A DNA stretch of 34,671 nucleotides from a virus. The notes under the pieces were generated by a model that worked only from the letters and a program-made list of their open reading frames with translations, was not told where the DNA came from and ran no database searches. The DNA lies in the IMG/VR virus record IMGVR_UViG_3300031578_000184, positions 1-34,671 of that record; one strand, written 5' to 3'. Numbering within the stretch: position 1 is the stretch's first letter; each line of letters begins with the position of its first letter. The position numbers and the translations under genes are program-made. Positions 22,433 through 30,399 of the stretch are shown piece by piece.

Positions 22433-22566
22433 GGAAGCTAAAAGGTTGTAGGTTCAAATCCTACTTCCAACGTTGGAATATCCTCGGTAGTGTTAGGTAG
22501 AGGAATTAAGAGCTTAAAAGGTTGTGGTAAAACTACCAGCTGCAACCTGCTCTTAATTGGTTTTTA
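22433..22566 (+). ncRNA. tRNA-like RNA with permuted order of parts
   Basis: A canonical T-arm, GTAGG-TTCAAAT-CCTAC (22448-22464), preceded by AGGTT like a variable loop, is followed by TTCCAAC (22465-22471). GTTGGAA (22472-22478) follows at once and is its exact 7-bp complement, as a 5' acceptor strand would be. Then come TA and a D-arm-like hairpin with stem TCCTC/GAGGA, whose loop ends GGTA (22481-22504). A long hairpin closes the RNA: AATTAAGAGC/GCTCTTAATT (22504-22513 with 22549-22558) enclosing AGGTTG/CAACCT and TGGTA/TACCA, then TTTTT. No normal anticodon arm or CCA was found. Possibly a permuted or decoy tRNA; an attP-like tRNA fragment is the alternative. Confidence 0.55.
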
Positions 22567-22585
22567 GTTACAAGCTTTTAGGTTC

Positions 22586-22605
22586 TTAATAGACAAAAAT
22601 TAAAA
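22586..22605 (+). repeat. Recurring 20-bp motif, copy 3
   Basis: Same motif with one change (AAAAATTAAAA); lies between the tRNA-like RNA and the gene at 22611. Confidence 0.8.
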
Positions 22606-22610
22606 CAATT

Positions 22611-22880
22611 ATGACTAAAGAACAAATTTACAATAAATATGATTTTGAAGCTGATTTTACAGATAAAAATTATGCACAAAAAGGAACACTTGCCACCAGA
22701 ACAGCTACAGATACAACTTATTCTGTTGTAATTAGTAAAACAACCCAAGCTCAATCTGCGACACTACTGCTCGAAATAACTTTACCTGGAGATGTAAATA
22801 GTAATATTATTACTAGATTACAGCAAGGCGAGTTTGATATTGACCAGGTTAGAATTACCAAGCGACCAATTGGTTATTAA
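22611..22880 (+). CDS. Hypothetical protein (89 aa)
   Basis: Beta-rich centre (ATLLLEITLPGDVNSNIITR) with polar ends, soluble. Its TAA stop is part of copy 4 of the recurring motif. Not recognised. Confidence 0.55.
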   Translation: MTKEQIYNKYDFEADFTDKNYAQKGTLATRTATDTTYSVVISKTTQAQSATLLLEITLPGDVNSNIITRLQQGEFDIDQVRITKRPIGY

Positions 22881-22896
22881 TAGACAAAAAGTAAAA
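22877..22896 (+). repeat. Recurring 20-bp motif, copy 4
   Basis: Exact copy of TTAATAGACAAAAAGTAAAA overlapping the stop codon of the previous gene. Confidence 0.85.
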
Positions 22897-22916
22897 GATA
22901 ATACAACAAAATAATT

Positions 22917-23150
22917 ATGACTCAAAATATAATCGATAAAGCCAAGATAGAAATAGCTGAAAAACTTAAAGAGATAGAAGCTTTAATTGTTAAACATGAC
23001 ATTGACGCTGTAATTGTTACTTGTATACATGATTTACAAGAGGCTTGTGATACTTGGGTTTCAGTTGGAGGTGATAAACAAAAGATAAGAGAAAGTTTAT
23101 TACCAATAACAGTTGCTTTAGAAGAAGAAATTGAGCAGCTGGACAATTAG
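22917..23150 (+). CDS. Hypothetical helical protein (77 aa)
   Basis: Acidic and helical throughout (KIEIAEKLKEIEALIVKHDI; VALEEEIEQLDN), with two cysteines. It directly precedes the small terminase gene. A degenerate copy of the recurring motif (23141-23160) covers its end. Function unknown. Confidence 0.55.
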   Translation: MTQNIIDKAKIEIAEKLKEIEALIVKHDIDAVIVTCIHDLQEACDTWVSVGGDKQKIRESLLPITVALEEEIEQLDN

Positions 23151-23160
23151 TAAAAAAGTA
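23141..23160 (+). repeat. Degenerate fifth copy of the motif
   Basis: GGACAATTAGTAAAAAAGTA resembles the AGACAAAAAGTAAAAAATA part of copies 1 and 2 and again spans a stop codon. Confidence 0.4.
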
Positions 23161-23174
23161 TTAAAGGGTTTATT

Positions 23175-23594
23175 ATGAAAGGTTTAACAGCGAAACAAGA
23201 AAAGTTCTGTCAATTAGTAGCGAGTGGCAAAGGTCAAAGTGATGCCTATAGAGGCAGTTATAACGCTGAAAATATGAGTGACCAGGCGATTTATGTTGAA
23301 GCTTATGAGTCAATGCAAAACCCTGACATAGCCCTTAGAATTAAAGAAATACAAGACGAAATGGCTGAAGCAATAAAAATAACTGTTTTTTCTGAAGTGG
23401 CAGATTTAAAGAAAATTGAAGAGTTAGCGAGTAAAGCAATTCACGGCAAATATCAAAATAGTTATGATTTATCCAATTGGATTAATGCAAAAAAAGAGGT
23501 TGCTAAATTATTAGGGTTGTATGCGCCAACTAAAACACAAGGTGAAATAACAGTTAAAGAGGCCCCAAAGTTGGAAATTGATTTAAATGATTAA
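23175..23594 (+). CDS. terS: Terminase small subunit
   Basis: 139 residues. LTAKQEKFCQLVASGKGQSDAY is the hallmark helix-turn-helix start of this family, followed by SMQNPDIALRIKEIQDEM and a helical oligomerisation region. It recognises phage DNA and hands it to the large subunit, whose gene overlaps its end by 8 bp. ATG follows AAAGGGTTTATT, one of the few sites with a weak ribosome-site-like stretch. Confidence 0.9.
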   Translation: MKGLTAKQEKFCQLVASGKGQSDAYRGSYNAENMSDQAIYVEAYESMQNPDIALRIKEIQDEMAEAIKITVFSEVADLKKIEELASKAIHGKYQNSYDLSNWINAKKEVAKLLGLYAPTKTQGEITVKEAPKLEIDLND

Positions 23595-24993
23595 ATTAAA
23601 ATACAAACCAGACCCAAAATGGCTTGACTTTTATAAAGGCGACTGGGATTTAGCTGTTTTAATTGGAGGCCGTGGAAGTGGTAAAACTTGGAATGCTGGA
23701 AACTTTACAACCCTAGAAACCTTTAAAAATCCTAGCTATAGGACTTTAGTATTGCGAGATGTTTCAAGCTCTATTAGTCAAAGTATCTTACAGAATATTA
23801 AAAGTCGGTTTAGTTTATTAATGACAAAATTAGAAGGAGCTTTTGACTATGTATTTGAAATACAAGAAAGTCAGGTCAAAAACAAACTTACTGATTCAGT
23901 AAACATACTAACAAAAGGTTTTAGACAGTCAAGGGTGGAACAACAAGCCGATTTAAAAGGTTTTGAAGATATTGACCTTGCTTTAATCGAAGAGGCTGAG
24001 GATTTACGAGATGTAGAGCGTGTAAACACTTTAATTGATACTTTAAGAAAGGAAGGCCACAAAGTAATAATTATCTTAAACACTCCTGATTTAGAACACT
24101 GGGTGGTTAAAAAGTATTTCGATTATAAAATAAGTAAATTTGGAGGATTCTTTAAATTGATACCTAAACAACTAAATAGAGTCTGCCAGGTTATAGTTGA
24201 CTATAGGGACAACCCACACTTGCCAGAACAGACTACTAATAATTATTCTAGCTATAATAACCCCGATAGTGAGAATTACAACCCCGATCATTATGCAGGT
24301 AAAATCTTAGGTTTAGCTACAGAAAATCAAAATGTATTAAGGAAATTCAACAGTCAAAAAGTATTAGCTATTAAAACAGTAGAGCCTATTGATATATTAG
24401 ACCAAGTGAAAATCTTTAGAAAACCAGAAGCAAATCAAATATATAGCTTAGGAATAGATCCAAGTTCAGGACTAGGAAAGGATTTTACAGCTTTTAGTTT
24501 AAGAGGCTTTTATGCCAATAGCGATGGTAAATACCCGTTGTATGCACAGATGAAAGCAAAGGTTGATGAAGAGACAACTGTTAAATTAGCATTGAACTTA
24601 GCTAATTGGTATAGTAAATTTGGCAGGGTATTAATAACACCAGAGTCAAACTTTGGGAGCTACGTCACAACTACAATTAAAAATAGCTATAACCAGGATT
24701 TAGTTTATAAAAGGTATATTCAAGATCCTACAGTTGCTTATGATAAGCAAATTGGAGACTTTGGATTTAAAACTACAAGTGCAAATAGGGACAATATAAT
24801 TAATGAATTTGTAACAATGTTTAAGACTAATAAGCTAGAAATAATCAATAAAGATGAGGTTGAAGAAATGCTTAATTTCGTATGGAATGACGAAAAGAAA
24901 AGATATGAAGCGTTAGAGCCAGCACATGATGATTTGCTTATGGCAGACTTTATTTGTGTTGCAGGGTTTGACTACATTAGACAATATCTTTAA
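23587..24993 (+). CDS. terL: Terminase large subunit
   Basis: 468 residues, usual size. ATPase: Walker A GGRGSGKT (27-34), Walker B LALIEE (131-136), coupling segment IIILNTPD. Nuclease (RNase H fold): SLGIDPSSG with D291, TPESN with E353, and AHDDLLMA near the end. It drives DNA into the procapsid and cuts the concatemer. The circular map means the end type cannot be read directly; headful packaging would fit circular permutation. Confidence 0.95.
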   Translation: MIKLKYKPDPKWLDFYKGDWDLAVLIGGRGSGKTWNAGNFTTLETFKNPSYRTLVLRDVSSSISQSILQNIKSRFSLLMTKLEGAFDYVFEIQESQVKNKLTDSVNILTKGFRQSRVEQQADLKGFEDIDLALIEEAEDLRDVERVNTLIDTLRKEGHKVIIILNTPDLEHWVVKKYFDYKISKFGGFFKLIPKQLNRVCQVIVDYRDNPHLPEQTTNNYSSYNNPDSENYNPDHYAGKILGLATENQNVLRKFNSQKVLAIKTVEPIDILDQVKIFRKPEANQIYSLGIDPSSGLGKDFTAFSLRGFYANSDGKYPLYAQMKAKVDEETTVKLALNLANWYSKFGRVLITPESNFGSYVTTTIKNSYNQDLVYKRYIQDPTVAYDKQIGDFGFKTTSANRDNIINEFVTMFKTNKLEIINKDEVEEMLNFVWNDEKKRYEALEPAHDDLLMADFICVAGFDYIRQYL

Positions 24994-24994
24994 A

Positions 24995-25012
24995 ACTTTA
25001 CTTAACTAAAGT
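24995..25012 (+). promoter_or_regulatory. Recurring hairpin, copy after terL
   Basis: ACTTTA-CTTAAC-TAAAGT directly after the terL stop codon; same stem as at 18667 and 26574, loop again ends AAC. Confidence 0.55.
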
Positions 25013-25022
25013 AAAACAAAAT

Positions 25023-26588
25023 ATGTTACCAAACTATATTCTCCAAGACAAGAAAAATCCACGCCACGAACGTTATACAGTAGCCAATAATCTATATTAT
25101 GGTCAACATTACAAAGTCTTTAATATTAACGAGCAGGAGCATAAAAACATTGCTTATGAATACCTTTGTTACGGTATTATTAAGCAAGCTATTGATACTA
25201 AAGTTGATTTGATTTGGCATGAAAAACCCTTGATTACTTTTGACAATGAACAGTTGCAAAAAGAGTGGGATGTACTTAGAGATACCACAGACTTTGATGA
25301 AACACTATCAGAATTTACCAGAAATATTTATTTAAATGGTGATTCAGTATTAAAAATAGTCATTGATAAAACAGACGAAACAGCTAAAGCAGATGATTAT
25401 CAAGTAGCTCTTTACAACATAAACCCTAGCAATTGGATTCCAGATTATGTACAAAACAATCCTAATAAATACCCGAGTAAACAATCTTTTAAAATGGAAA
25501 AAGAAGTTACCGACAGCCAAGGTAAGAAACTTTTTGAAGCTTATTTAATCGAAACACATATTCCAGGCCAGATAATTTGGACCGCTTACAGAGAATATGA
25601 TACAAACGATAACAAGTACCAAGAAATAAGTCCAATTGAAGATTGGGAAATGGAGTTGCAAGGCGTATTAGAAACCCTGGAAGGACGTCAAAAGAAAGGT
25701 TTAGAAATAGTTTATAACACAGAATGTGATTATTCTTTAATCCAGTTTGTTAGAAATAATATCAATTTTGATGACTTTTATTCCAAATCAGATTTATCTT
25801 TACCAGTTATATCAAAACTAAATACTTTAAACAACTATTCCAATTTAGCTGATACTGTTATAGTCAGCAATGTATTTCCGAAACTATTAGCTGGTGAAAG
25901 CTTGACTAAGCTGATGAACAGAATGGTAGAGGAAATGAACCAGAGCAGGAATACAGACGCTCCAAATAGTTTACTAGAAACACCAACGGTACAATTTGCT
26001 AATGCTAAAACTTACATGCAGACACAGATATGGAGGGATTTTGTAGCACAATCAAGAATATTGCCAAGCGATGGACGAGGTGAGACTAAATACCTACAAA
26101 ACGACTTTGACCTTGAACAGTTAAGAAAACAATCCGAAATATTTTTAAAAGCTATCATGACTGAACTTGGTATTTCCGAAGTTTTATATAATTCAAGTAT
26201 AACAACTGGGGCTTTGTCAGGCGTAGCATACAAAAGACTTTTGACTTTAACTATAAATGAAATTGAACACACAAAAAGAATACTAGAACCTTTTATTAAA
26301 AAGACTGTATTTACTTTGTTACAATTAGCAAAAACAAATGGATTGATTAAAGCCGAACCAGATAAACCAAGTGTTAAATTCTTTGATGGAATAGTAAACG
26401 ACCAAACTCAAGATTTAGCTGATTTAGTTTTAAAGGTACAAAATAACCTATTGCCATTAAAAGAAGCTGTTATGCAAGCTAACGATGTAACAGCTGAACA
26501 GGCCGAAACATACCTGCTAGATGTAACACCAGAGCCCGTTGCAGAACCCCTAGCTCTTGACAATAATGATAACACTTTATCTAACTAA
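25023..26588 (+). CDS. Portal protein
   Basis: 521 residues, with the pattern of SPP1/HK97-type portals: an N-terminal wing, a stem-helix region, a long acidic helix near the end (LADLVLKVQNNLLPLKEAVM) and ETYLLDVTPEP. Position between terL and the scaffold is decisive. It forms the dodecameric ring for DNA entry and for attachment of the connector. Its last codons form a hairpin that recurs elsewhere. Confidence 0.9.
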   Translation: MLPNYILQDKKNPRHERYTVANNLYYGQHYKVFNINEQEHKNIAYEYLCYGIIKQAIDTKVDLIWHEKPLITFDNEQLQKEWDVLRDTTDFDETLSEFTRNIYLNGDSVLKIVIDKTDETAKADDYQVALYNINPSNWIPDYVQNNPNKYPSKQSFKMEKEVTDSQGKKLFEAYLIETHIPGQIIWTAYREYDTNDNKYQEISPIEDWEMELQGVLETLEGRQKKGLEIVYNTECDYSLIQFVRNNINFDDFYSKSDLSLPVISKLNTLNNYSNLADTVIVSNVFPKLLAGESLTKLMNRMVEEMNQSRNTDAPNSLLETPTVQFANAKTYMQTQIWRDFVAQSRILPSDGRGETKYLQNDFDLEQLRKQSEIFLKAIMTELGISEVLYNSSITTGALSGVAYKRLLTLTINEIEHTKRILEPFIKKTVFTLLQLAKTNGLIKAEPDKPSVKFFDGIVNDQTQDLADLVLKVQNNLLPLKEAVMQANDVTAEQAETYLLDVTPEPVAEPLALDNNDNTLSN

Positions 26589-26591
26589 AGT
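26574..26591 (+). promoter_or_regulatory. Recurring hairpin, copy over portal stop
   Basis: ACTTTA-TCTAAC-TAAAGT; the portal stop TAA lies in the right arm. Third copy of the stem seen at 18667 and 24995. Confidence 0.55.
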
Positions 26592-26596
26592 ATCCG

Positions 26597-26619
26597 AAAA
26601 CAAACCCGCCGATTGTTTT
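26597..26619 (+). terminator. Weak hairpin after the portal gene
   Basis: AAAACAA (26597-26603) pairs with TTGTTTT (26613-26619), with a GC-rich loop ACCCGCCGA. The U-rich right arm might give partial termination before the scaffold gene. Confidence 0.35.
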
Positions 26620-26647
26620 TGTGTATTAAGGCAGTAATAAAATAAGT

Positions 26648-27244
26648 ATGGACACAACCACCACAACACTAGACGAGGATTTAAAAACTCAAACTACAGA
26701 ACAGAACACCACTGATTCAGTAGCAGAAACAGTCAAAACAGATGTCCCTAAAGTTTTACGAGAACAACTAAAAGCCAAATCCGATGAAATTCAAAAGATG
26801 AAAGCTGAATTAGACGCAATCCGACAAGCCGAAGCCGACAAAACTAAAACAGCTGAAGAGAAACTAGCCGAGAAAGAATTAAAGCTAAAAGAGTATGAAG
26901 ATAAAATGACTAAGGCAGAAACCTATTTCAATCTTGAAAGAAAGTTACTAACTGAAAACATTAATCCAGAACTTTCTGATTTAATAAATTCAAAAGCTAA
27001 GGACCTTTTAAATACCAATTCTAATATTGAAGAAGTCGTTGAAATGCTTAAAAGTAGCTACCCAACCGCATTTTCTGAAACAATAGCTAACAAGCCAATT
27101 GCTGGGAAAGTAGGATTAAGTGCTACAACAGGCACAACTACAAACACGATGACAAAAGAAAAAGCAATCGAGTTATTAAACTCGAAAGATTCAGGCGAGT
27201 ACTTAAAACACGAAGCTGAAATTGCAAAAGCTTTATATTCATAG
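26648..27244 (+). CDS. Capsid scaffolding protein
   Basis: 198 residues, highly charged. A coiled coil at about 35-90 (REQLKAKSDEIQKMKAELDA ... EEKLAEKELKLKEYEDKM) and a helical C-terminus (EYLKHEAEIAKALY) are typical of scaffold proteins in this position, between portal and major capsid protein. It shapes procapsid assembly and leaves before or during packaging. No protease gene or serine-protease motif was seen. Confidence 0.85.
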   Translation: MDTTTTTLDEDLKTQTTEQNTTDSVAETVKTDVPKVLREQLKAKSDEIQKMKAELDAIRQAEADKTKTAEEKLAEKELKLKEYEDKMTKAETYFNLERKLLTENINPELSDLINSKAKDLLNTNSNIEEVVEMLKSSYPTAFSETIANKPIAGKVGLSATTGTTTNTMTKEKAIELLNSKDSGEYLKHEAEIAKALYS

Positions 27245-27282
27245 TCAAAGGATTGTAGAAGGCCACAAACAATATTTACAAT

Positions 27283-28254
27283 ATGGCTATTACAACCGAC
27301 GCCTCAATCGCACAGGCAAAAACAACCCTTTTAGCTAACAGACTTTTAAAGCCTTTAGTTTTTTCAAACTTACTTAAACAGTTTGTAAAATCAGACACAG
27401 AATTTGCAACAGACACAGGAGCATATCAAAGAGGGGCTACTCTATCTATTCCAGTTGTACCTACAATTACAACTAATATTGTAACTTCTACAGGTGGAGC
27501 AGTAACATATCCAAAACAAACTTTGACTAATGTTGCTTTAACTTTAGATTCTATCGCTTCTACACCATTTTCTTTAAATGATGCTGATGTAACTTTAGCT
27601 AATGTAAACCCTAGCAATGATATCCTAAGCAATGCAGGCGCACAACACGGTAACTCTATTGAAAGCACAATGATGTTGAACACTTTCAACGATTCAGCTA
27701 TTAATGGAAATGTTATTGGTGCAGCCGCTACTGATACAAACTACAAACTTTTGAGAACTATTTGGAAAGCTTTTTACGATGCTAAAGTTCCAGATACCCA
27801 AACTAAAGTTGTAGTTTTACCTTCAGATCAATACTTTGAACTTTTAGGAGACAACACTGTTTCTAGATTAGTAAATCCAGAAGCAAGCTCAACCCTAGCT
27901 AATGGTGCAATTTTACCAACATTGAACATGATTGTTTTACCTAGCAATGCAACTCAAGTTGGAACAGCTTATACTAACCTTGCCGCGTTAGGTGCAATCG
28001 CAACGCCAGTAGGATTTGCCTTTACAACTGACTCAATCGTTGGAGCTATCCGAGAATTACCAACGGATGGAAATGGTTTAGGTGTTAACCAAGTTATTGT
28101 AAGAAATAACGAAGTAAACCTTGCTACTAGATTGTCAATTAGCTACGATGCTAATGTTATTGGCGGTGATAAAAACTATCATATGGAAACTCTATTTGGA
28201 ACTAAAATCTACAGACCAACTACAGTATTCCCAATTCTAGGAGGTGTTGCTTAA
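27283..28254 (+). CDS. Major capsid protein
   Basis: 323 residues, beside the scaffold gene. It begins MAITTDASIAQAKTTLLANR and has the mixed T/N/A-rich composition of P22/SPP1-like HK97-fold coat proteins that use a separate scaffold rather than a cleaved delta domain. Codon choice is smoother and GC slightly higher than in neighbouring genes, as for highly expressed genes. Position is the main evidence. Confidence 0.85.
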   Translation: MAITTDASIAQAKTTLLANRLLKPLVFSNLLKQFVKSDTEFATDTGAYQRGATLSIPVVPTITTNIVTSTGGAVTYPKQTLTNVALTLDSIASTPFSLNDADVTLANVNPSNDILSNAGAQHGNSIESTMMLNTFNDSAINGNVIGAAATDTNYKLLRTIWKAFYDAKVPDTQTKVVVLPSDQYFELLGDNTVSRLVNPEASSTLANGAILPTLNMIVLPSNATQVGTAYTNLAALGAIATPVGFAFTTDSIVGAIRELPTDGNGLGVNQVIVRNNEVNLATRLSISYDANVIGGDKNYHMETLFGTKIYRPTTVFPILGGVA

Positions 28255-28278
28255 ACTTTAATCTAACTATATATTTTT

Positions 28279-28440
28279 ATGTATAAAATGATTAATCAAT
28301 TTGGTAACAAATTTGAATGTAGCCTAAAAGAAGTCAAAAGATATTTAGAAGCCTTCGCCATTTTCGAAAATGACAAAGAGGAAGCTAAATATCAAAAAGC
28401 TTTGAAAGGTGAAGTCGAAACAAAAAAAGAGAGCGAATAA
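28279..28440 (+). CDS. Small protein (53 aa) after the capsid gene
   Basis: ATG 28279, TAA 28438-28440. It begins MYKMINQFGNKFECSLKEVK, then a charged helix (FENDKEEAKYQKALKGEVET). The place after the coat gene and before a terminator is typical of small accessory head proteins. An internal ATG (codon 4) is an alternative start. Function unknown. Confidence 0.6.
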   Translation: MYKMINQFGNKFECSLKEVKRYLEAFAIFENDKEEAKYQKALKGEVETKKESE

Positions 28441-28461
28441 ATTATACCGCATCCTACTTTT

Positions 28462-28483
28462 CCACCCTCACGGGTGGTTTTTT
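28462..28483 (+). terminator. Rho-independent terminator after the capsid genes
   Basis: CCACCC (28462-28467), loop TCAC, GGGTGG (28472-28477), six T. It limits readthrough from the head genes into the connector genes. Confidence 0.9.
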
Positions 28484-28485
28484 GT

Positions 28486-28514
28486 TTGACATCTATTTTA
28501 TAAAATTATAGTAA
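28486..28514 (+). promoter_or_regulatory. Promoter for connector genes
   Basis: TTGACA (28486-28491), 17-bp spacer, TAGTAA (28509-28514), ATG at 28524. Directly after the terminator, with a predicted leader of about 3 nt. Confidence 0.6.
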
Positions 28515-28523
28515 GTATATTGT

Positions 28524-29180
28524 ATGGCCAGACAATCACTAAGACGATATTTAACTCACGCACAATTACAAGAATACGAGCCAAGTATTGTAACTGTAGA
28601 TAACGATGTGTTAATCAATGCCGAACAGGATATTGACAATGTAATAGCTAATTTTTATCAAGGGAGCTTTAGAAAATCATTTAATAGGATTGATTTTTAT
28701 CAAGACGTAATATTGACCTCTACAACAGCCACTATTTCAAGCGTTAACCTAACTCCTGGACAATTAGCCTATACAGTCCTTGAAATCATCTCAGGTGCAA
28801 ATGCAGGTACTAGATTAGCAATTCAATCAAATACTGAAAATGTTATAACATATTTTGACACAAACGCTCTAAGTACTGGAACAGAAAACGTCAAAATCTA
28901 TCAATTTGGCAAATCTCCATTTCATAATCCTAACGATGAAAACCACGCCTGGGGCTCTTATAACAAATCGATTAGTGAACAGATAAAACAAGCTGTAGCT
29001 TATCAATATATTTTTAGGTTAGAAAATGATATTAATGTTAAAAATCCAGTTAGTAGCTATTCTGTGAGTAAAGATTCTTATTCTGAAGTTTATGCAGTCG
29101 ATAAACCTTTGTCTATTACCGAACGTATATCTCCACAAGCTATAGATATTTTAGGAGGTTTAATAATCCAAACTATTTAA
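28524..29180 (+). CDS. Head-tail adaptor (gp6/gp15-like)
   Basis: 218 residues. Helical start (LRRYLTHAQLQEYEP), a beta insert in the middle (about 60-125) and a helical C-terminal half (SISEQIKQAVAYQYIFRLEN). Size and position as first gene after the capsid suit the ring that docks below the portal. The beta insert is larger than in compact adaptors. Called by position and general pattern. Confidence 0.65.
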   Translation: MARQSLRRYLTHAQLQEYEPSIVTVDNDVLINAEQDIDNVIANFYQGSFRKSFNRIDFYQDVILTSTTATISSVNLTPGQLAYTVLEIISGANAGTRLAIQSNTENVITYFDTNALSTGTENVKIYQFGKSPFHNPNDENHAWGSYNKSISEQIKQAVAYQYIFRLENDINVKNPVSSYSVSKDSYSEVYAVDKPLSITERISPQAIDILGGLIIQTI

Positions 29181-29182
29181 TT

Positions 29183-29503
29183 ATGATTCCACGATTGAAC
29201 AACCTATGTAGTATTTACGATGTAACAAAAGACTTTCGTGGTGAATTTACTACAACATTAGTCAAAGATAATGCGAGATGTAGATTTTCAGTTAGCTCCG
29301 AAATAATAGAAAGTTCAGATGGTCAAAGTAATAAGTTTATTATGCAGGGTTGGATCAATGCAGGCTTTGAAGTAAATAAAGGGCAAATTGTAGTATTCGA
29401 AAACAGAACATTTATAATTGATTTAGCTAATACGACTAAAAATCTAAAAGGCAATGACTTTTTTCAATATTTAGAGGCTAGAGAATATTATGTTCCAACT
29501 TAA
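29183..29503 (+). CDS. Head closure/stopper protein
   Basis: 106 residues, beta-rich (YDVTKDFRGEFTTTLVKDNA; FENRTFIIDLANTT), matching the small beta-barrel of SPP1 gp16-type stoppers in size and position. It seals the capsid after packaging. Its end overlaps the next gene by 14 bp. Confidence 0.65.
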   Translation: MIPRLNNLCSIYDVTKDFRGEFTTTLVKDNARCRFSVSSEIIESSDGQSNKFIMQGWINAGFEVNKGQIVVFENRTFIIDLANTTKNLKGNDFFQYLEAREYYVPT

Positions 29504-29885
29504 TAAAAGCTTTTATACAGATATAGCTAAACTGGAAAAATGGTTTAAAAATCTAGACAAGGCCACAATATCAAGGGCGGTAAACTTTGCTTTAAGTAAA
29601 ATAATACTAGAGTTTAAAAGAGATGTTTTACCTAATACACCAAGAGACAAAGGCCAATTATTAAACTCCTGGGAGGTTTCTAAAAAAGAATTAAGTGTTG
29701 AAGCTGGTTACAACGAAATCTATGCAATGTATCAAGAAATGGGGATGAGACAAGACGGAACTCATATTATTCGGAACAGGCCAGCGGGGGGTAAAACATA
29801 TTTTATGAAAGAAACACTAGACGAGAATTTGCAAAAGTATTACAAAATATACGAAGAAGAAACTTTTAAACAATTATTCAAATGA
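29490..29885 (+). CDS. HK97 gp10-like neck/tail-completion protein
   Basis: 131 residues. It has the HK97-gp10 style: a helix (VNFALSKIILEFKRDVLPNT), then PRDKGQLLNSWEV and IYAMYQEMGM with a C-terminal charged helix. It acts at the head-tail joint. Stop TGA overlaps the next ATG (ATGA), a typical coupled junction. Confidence 0.75.
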   Translation: MFQLNKSFYTDIAKLEKWFKNLDKATISRAVNFALSKIILEFKRDVLPNTPRDKGQLLNSWEVSKKELSVEAGYNEIYAMYQEMGMRQDGTHIIRNRPAGGKTYFMKETLDENLQKYYKIYEEETFKQLFK

Positions 29886-30316
29886 CAAATTACTATTTAG
29901 ACGACCTAAGAACGATTTTAAGCCAAGATAATACTGATTTAGGGTATACAGGGCTTGACATAGATTCAATCAAGGTTGACACGTTAATAGAGCCTGAAAC
30001 AATAACAAGTCAAAACAATTTTGTCTTATTAATGTCTCAAGGAGGGACAAGTGAAAAAGTGTTTATTGAAAGCATGGATTTTGTCATTTATGTATATAAT
30101 ACAAGTCCAACTACAGCCAACGACAGAGCGAGAGCCATTTATAACTATTTACATAGATATACTGGGACACTTGGAACAGCCAACTCAATCCACTTTAGAA
30201 GGATAATTCCGAAGCAAAGCCCTATGAGATGGAACTCTACAAATAGTGCAGTCAATGTTTTTATGTTTACGATGACCGCTGAAATAAACAATGTTACAAA
30301 TTCAATACCTACATAA
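29882..30316 (+). CDS. Tail terminator protein
   Basis: 144 residues, alpha/beta, in the order stopper, gp10-like, terminator, tube, as in lambda gpU/SPP1 gp17-like systems. DRARAIYNYLHRYTGTLG is the helix often seen in these proteins. It caps the tail tube and joins it to the head. Call mainly by position. Confidence 0.7.
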   Translation: MTNYYLDDLRTILSQDNTDLGYTGLDIDSIKVDTLIEPETITSQNNFVLLMSQGGTSEKVFIESMDFVIYVYNTSPTTANDRARAIYNYLHRYTGTLGTANSIHFRRIIPKQSPMRWNSTNSAVNVFMFTMTAEINNVTNSIPT

Positions 30317-30329
30317 TTATGAAGTTAGC

Positions 30330-30377
30330 AACTAGCCTAGTCTTTAACCCCCTAGTTAGCCACTAGGCTAGTTTTTA
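30330..30377 (+). terminator. Terminator with perfect 12-bp stem
   Basis: AACTAGCCTAGT (30330-30341) and ACTAGGCTAGTT (30362-30373) pair perfectly, with a 20-base loop and then TTTTAATTTT. It separates connector genes from tail genes. Confidence 0.85.
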
Positions 30378-30399
30378 ATTTTATAATTAAAATATCTAT

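Noticed and set aside
22438-22471. Phage attachment site (attP) made of a tRNA 3' end
   Set aside because: No integrase or recombinase gene was found, and the exact acceptor complement immediately downstream is not explained by an attP core. Kept only as the alternative reading.
22095-22896. CRISPR array
   Set aside because: The motif copies are only 20 bp, unevenly spaced (about 190-300 bp) and separated by genes.
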